Below, one piece after another: positions 61,019 to 64,000 of a DNA stretch of 64,000 nt. The stretch's first letter is position 1. Each line of letters starts with the position of its first letter. Position numbers and translations under genes: made by a program. The stretch is from NCBI GenBank assembly GCA_015075365.1, contig JABTUN010000002.1:1426001-1490000 (forward strand), read 5' to 3'. The notes under the pieces are model-generated. The model ran no database searches and was not told where the DNA came from. It saw nothing but the letters and a program-made list of their open reading frames with translations. This DNA is from Verrucomicrobiaceae bacterium. Its GTDB lineage: Bacteria; Verrucomicrobiota; Verrucomicrobiia; Verrucomicrobiales; Verrucomicrobiaceae.

Positions 61019-61318
61019 TTACTTGGCGTCCTTCTTCGGCTTCGGGGTCAGCTCCTCCTTGGAGAGGGAGCCGTCCTTGTTCTTGTCCATCTTGCCAAAG
61101 CGCTCCTCGGCCTTGGCGGTGTCCTTCTTGGCCTGCGGGGAGGCCAGGTACTCCTCCTTGGAGATGGAGCCGTTGCCGTCCTTGTCGAGGCGCTTGATCA
61201 TCTCGTCGGCGTTCATCGGGGCCTTCTTCTTGCCGGCCTCGGGTTTCTTGTCCCCTTCGGCGGCGTGGACGGTGACGGCGAGAGCCAGGATGGAGAGGAT
61301 GGAGGTGAGTGCTTTCAT
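61019..61318 (-). CDS. Secreted EF-hand protein
   Basis: This 99-aa protein has a signal peptide (MKALTSILSILALAVTVHAA) followed by a Lys-rich linker and two EF-hand loops, DKDGNGSISKEE and DKNKDGSLSKEE, each with the calcium-ligand pattern D-x-[DN]-x-[DNS]-G and the final Glu. The pair should bind two Ca2+ ions outside the cytoplasm. Small secreted EF-hand proteins are common in PVC bacteria; the role is unknown. It converges with rng and has its own terminator. Confidence 0.9.
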   Translation of the reverse strand: MKALTSILSILALAVTVHAAEGDKKPEAGKKKAPMNADEMIKRLDKDGNGSISKEEYLASPQAKKDTAKAEERFGKMDKNKDGSLSKEELTPKPKKDAK

Positions 61319-61748
61319 GGGTGTATGTGTCTGTTGGTTTGTGGTTGCGTGCGGCGCAGCTGGAGAGCAAAGACCGCGCGGGCGGGCTTAAACGAGGTGT
61401 GGCGGCATCCGTTTCAAAAAAAGTTTGTGTGAAAATTGGCGCGGCACGCCACCCGGCTGCCACCGGTTCCAGGTTCCAGGTTTCACCTCTCACCCGCTGT
61501 CCTCTTCCGCCACAGCCGCCTCAACGCCGCAGCGCGGTGATGGGACAAGGTGGATGAGCTCATCACCGCGCTGCGGCGGTAGTTGTTGGGCGGACAAGGG
61601 AGCTGGTGACACGTGAGAGGTCTGAGGTCAGAGGGAACCTGAAACCTGAGGCCCATGGGTTTGCGTCCGCATCTGTGGACCGTAAGGGGCGCGGCGGGCA
61701 AACCTTGTGCCTTGAACCCGCTCCCGGCATGCGCTTACATCGCGCTCC
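61319..61748. other. Intergenic region with a composite inverted repeat
   Basis: This 430-bp gap separates the EF-hand gene and the divergent ABC transporter. Its centre (61467-61652) is a large inverted repeat described separately. The flanks should hold the promoters of both genes; I see no further reading frame with coding character. Confidence 0.5.
61467..61652. repeat. Composite inverted repeat with period-7 ends
   Basis: Perfect 18-bp inner arms (CGCCGCAGCGCGGTGATG at 61525-61542 and its complement at 61561-61578) lie around an 18-bp spacer. Outside them, a left period-7 array (TTCCAGG, TTCCAGG, TTTCACC, TCTCACC from 61467) faces a right one (GTGAGAG, GTCTGAG, GTCAGAG, GGAACCT, GAAACCT to 61652) in inverted orientation. 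Confidence 0.85.
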
Positions 61749-63509
61749 ATGCTCGAAATCAACCAACTCGCCCACGTCGTGGCCCGCAAGGGCAAGGAGC
61801 CTTTGCAGGTGCTCGAGCAGGTCAGTTGCATCGTGCCGGGCGGGCATCTGCTGGCCCTGATCGGCCCCACCGCCAGCGGAAAGACCACGTTGCTGCGCAT
61901 CCTGGCCGGGCTGGCGGACGCGGACAGTGGCACCATCACGCTGAACGGGCGCGACCTGATCACCCGGCCTCTGCACGCGAACCAACTGGGCTGGGTGACC
62001 CCGCAGGACGACTGCCTGCATGAGAAGCTGACCGTGCGCGAGAACCTCATGAGCGCCCTGATGCTGCGCGGTGCGGGCCTCAGCCGCGACCAGATCGTGG
62101 CCAAGGTGTCCCACATCCTCGTGCTGGTGGGGCTGGAGAACATCGCCACGGAGCGCGTGTCCGGCCTGGCGCTGCCGCAGCGCCGGCGGCTGAAACTGGG
62201 CCTGGCGCTGGTGGCGGACCCGGTGCTGGTGCTGTGTGATGACTTCACCGCCGGGCTGGATGTGCGCTCCGAGCGCGAGATGGAGGCGCTCATGCGCATG
62301 GTTGCGGCGGACCGCCCGGGACGCATCGTCATTCATGCCACGGACAGTCTGGCCAACCTGGCCGCCTATGACACGGTGCTGGTGCTGCACGAGGGCTTTG
62401 TGGCCTACCATGGCCCGGCCAAGGCGCTGCCGCACTATTTCACCGTGCCGACTTATGACGAGGTGTACTCCCGCCTGGCAAAGCGCCCCGCGCAACGCTG
62501 GGGGGACTCCTGGATGCGCCACCGCGACTCCTACTACGCGGCCTTCAAGCTCGGCCGCACGGGCGAGGAGCTCTCCGCCGCCGAGGAGGAGTTGAGCGAC
62601 ACGGACCAGACGATCGTCATGCGGCAAAAGGAGGCGGATGCCGCCTCGGGAGAGGCCGGAAAGGCCGCGGAGGAGGAGGAAGCCCCGGTGCTGCCGCTGC
62701 CCGGACTGTTTTCCCAGGCCGCTCATCTCATGAAGCGCCGCTGGACCCTGCTGCGCCGCACGCCTCGGGAGTGGATCGTGCATCTCAGCCTGCTGGCAGG
62801 CGCGCCGGTCGTGGCCTGGCTGCTGCTCCAGCCGAACCTGAAGCATCTTGCCGCCCTGAAAGGAACGCCCGCCGGGGAGCCCTGGGCCGCCGCCTACACG
62901 ATCTCGATGATCTATTTCATCATGGTGCTGCTCATCCTCTTCATGAGCCTGCGCCTGGCGGCGCGGGAGATCGCCGCGCGCCGCGCCACCTACGACCGGG
63001 AACGCACCGCGGGCGTGCGCCCCACGGCCGCGCTGCTCTCCGCGCTGTTCTTTGTGATGCCGATGTCCCTGCTACAGAGCTTCTGGATGGGAATGTTCCT
63101 CGAACTCGTCAGCGGCGGGCTGCCGGGCCACGGCGGGACACGGCTGGCGTTGCCTGCGCTGACCGGGATGGCCTTTGCGGCGCTCTGCCTGGGCATCTCC
63201 GCCAATTCCCGCACGGCGGAGCGCGCCCACAGCATCTGCCTCACCCTGCTGAGCGCGAATGTGCTGCTGAGCGGCGCGCTGCTGGGTTTTCCGCGCATGG
63301 TGGGCCATCTGGTGCACCCCTTCATCACCGCGCACTATGGCTGGTCCGGCATTCTGGACACGCTCCAGGGTGACACGGTGTTCGGGCCGTTGACGACCCT
63401 GGTGCGCACCTGGTTTGCCACGCCCGCCATCGCTGCCGCCATGCTGGGCGTGCATTTCGTAGTGGGCCTGGTGCTGGCCTACATCGGCCTGCGCCGCCGG
63501 AATGGATGA
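61749..63509 (+). CDS. ABCG-like half transporter with unusual ATPase motifs
   Basis: This 586-aa protein has an N-terminal ABC ATPase domain (about 1-230), a linker (about 240-320, with an acidic stretch), and a C-terminal domain with six membrane helices, the order of ABCG-type half transporters. Walker A is normal (IGPTASGKTTLL) and the H-loop His is present (IVIHATDS). The signature is degenerate (VSGLALPQRRRLKL instead of LSGGQ-type), and Walker B ends in CDDFTAGLD, with Asp in place of the catalytic Glu. The substrate is unknown. It would act as a dimer in the inner membrane. Confidence 0.85.
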   Translation: MLEINQLAHVVARKGKEPLQVLEQVSCIVPGGHLLALIGPTASGKTTLLRILAGLADADSGTITLNGRDLITRPLHANQLGWVTPQDDCLHEKLTVRENLMSALMLRGAGLSRDQIVAKVSHILVLVGLENIATERVSGLALPQRRRLKLGLALVADPVLVLCDDFTAGLDVRSEREMEALMRMVAADRPGRIVIHATDSLANLAAYDTVLVLHEGFVAYHGPAKALPHYFTVPTYDEVYSRLAKRPAQRWGDSWMRHRDSYYAAFKLGRTGEELSAAEEELSDTDQTIVMRQKEADAASGEAGKAAEEEEAPVLPLPGLFSQAAHLMKRRWTLLRRTPREWIVHLSLLAGAPVVAWLLLQPNLKHLAALKGTPAGEPWAAAYTISMIYFIMVLLILFMSLRLAAREIAARRATYDRERTAGVRPTAALLSALFFVMPMSLLQSFWMGMFLELVSGGLPGHGGTRLALPALTGMAFAALCLGISANSRTAERAHSICLTLLSANVLLSGALLGFPRMVGHLVHPFITAHYGWSGILDTLQGDTVFGPLTTLVRTWFATPAIAAAMLGVHFVVGLVLAYIGLRRRNG

Positions 63510-63612
63510 ACGCCCGTTCCCAAAGTGGCACCGCATCGCCGGTGGCCTGTGGCTTGCTTCACAGGCCCTTGCCCCTATGATGCGCCGCGTGACCCACCAG
63601 CCGCTTATTGCC

Positions 63613-64000
63613 ATGAAGACGATCCTTGTCTCCTGCCTGATGACCTGGCTGGCCTTTGCCTGCCGGATGGCGGCCGCGCAAGAGGTGGCCGCGGTGCCTC
63701 CCACTCTGCCGCCGGCACCCGAACCGGTCGAATCCATCCTGAGGCTGCAAATCTTCCTCGACGCGAAACTCTTTGGCCCCGGAAAAGTGGACGGCAGGCC
63801 GGGTGAATTCACCACCAAGGCACTCCAGCGCTACCAAAAGGCCAACGGCATGGCGGAGACTGGAATCGAGGCACACACGCTCGATCTCTCGGGCATCACT
63901 GAGCTTTACACGACCTACACGATCCGGGAAGAAGACCTGAAATTCATCGGCGATGTGCCCTCGAAACCCTCGCTGCAAAGCAAAAAGAAGTACCTGCCCT
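63613..64000 (+). CDS. Secreted peptidoglycan-binding protein, possibly L,D-transpeptidase, 3' end beyond window
   Basis: ATG 63613 opens a frame that runs to the window end (129 residues seen). A signal peptide (MKTILVSCLMTWLAFACRM to AAA) is followed by a Pro-rich linker and a peptidoglycan-binding-type repeat (LRLQIFLDAKLFGPGKVDGR, then GEFTTKALQRYQKANG). The next stretch (LYTTYTIREEDLKFIGDVPS) resembles the region before the catalytic domain of verrucomicrobial L,D-transpeptidases, but that domain lies outside the window. Confidence 0.75.
   Translation, partial: MKTILVSCLMTWLAFACRMAAAQEVAAVPPTLPPAPEPVESILRLQIFLDAKLFGPGKVDGRPGEFTTKALQRYQKANGMAETGIEAHTLDLSGITELYTTYTIREEDLKFIGDVPSKPSLQSKKKYLP

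Overview
The window is a 64 kb piece of a high-GC, Gram-negative genome from the PVC superphylum, most likely Verrucomicrobia (Verrucomicrobiaceae or Prosthecobacter-like). The evidence is the giant secreted 'PVC' proteins that join a beta-propeller dehydrogenase-like domain to HEAT repeats and a C-terminal c-type heme domain, a DUF1080 protein, a formylglycine sulfatase, Kdo and lipid A genes (kdsB, lpxD), and a full mreBCD-pbp2 cell-shape cluster. This assignment is inference from gene content; there is no rRNA in the window.

Layout. 1-10.5 kb: housekeeping and small genes (a membrane protein cut by the window edge, a YugP-like zinc peptidase, ferritin, an MFS transporter, an HTTM protein with its partner, yebC, rho, thrH, a Tm-1-like protein). 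10.5-15.4 kb: a tightly overlapping pseudopilin operon on the minus strand, gspG-H-I-J-K preceded by gspF. 15.7-20.9 kb: a DUF1080 protein, a prenyltransferase-repeat protein, a DUF6580-like membrane protein, a four-helix-bundle (S23-type) gene between two 107-bp repeats, a polyamine-type binding protein, and lpxD. 21.0-25.6 kb: a ThuA / discoidin / PVC propeller / HEAT / cytochrome c giant. 25.6-30.7 kb: a second pseudopilin cluster (gspH-, G-, F-, E-like, with a divergent gspK). 30.8-43 kb: FmdB-like protein, acs, a secreted 739-aa protein, kdsB, a decaying nucleotidyltransferase pair, an octaheme TPR lipoprotein, a bifunctional nuclease, a gamma-carbonic anhydrase, HU, and a sulfatase. 43-49.6 kb: an aldo/keto reductase and an 1842-aa ceramidase / LamG / PVC / cytochrome c giant. 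49.6-54.2 kb: hisS, a membrane SRPBCC-like protein, a nucleotidyltransferase pair, and recF. 54.4-60.9 kb: mreB-mreC-mreD-pbp2-rng. 61-64 kb: an EF-hand protein, an ABCG-like half transporter, and the start of a peptidoglycan-binding protein cut by the window end.

The most striking signal is not a gene. Short degenerate arrays with an exact 7-base period (once 8) recur at gene borders, often as inverted pairs around a short spacer. They run into coding sequence, where they supply leader peptides of several pseudopilins, the start of recF and the stop of neighbouring genes. Separate near-perfect palindromes sit in frame inside the two giant PVC genes, resembling the in-frame palindromic elements known from Rickettsia. 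The S23-type gene is bounded by repeats of the same general kind. Together they suggest one or more families of small mobile or expandable DNA elements that this genome tolerates inside proteins. The period and the palindromes are read directly from the sequence; mobility is inference.
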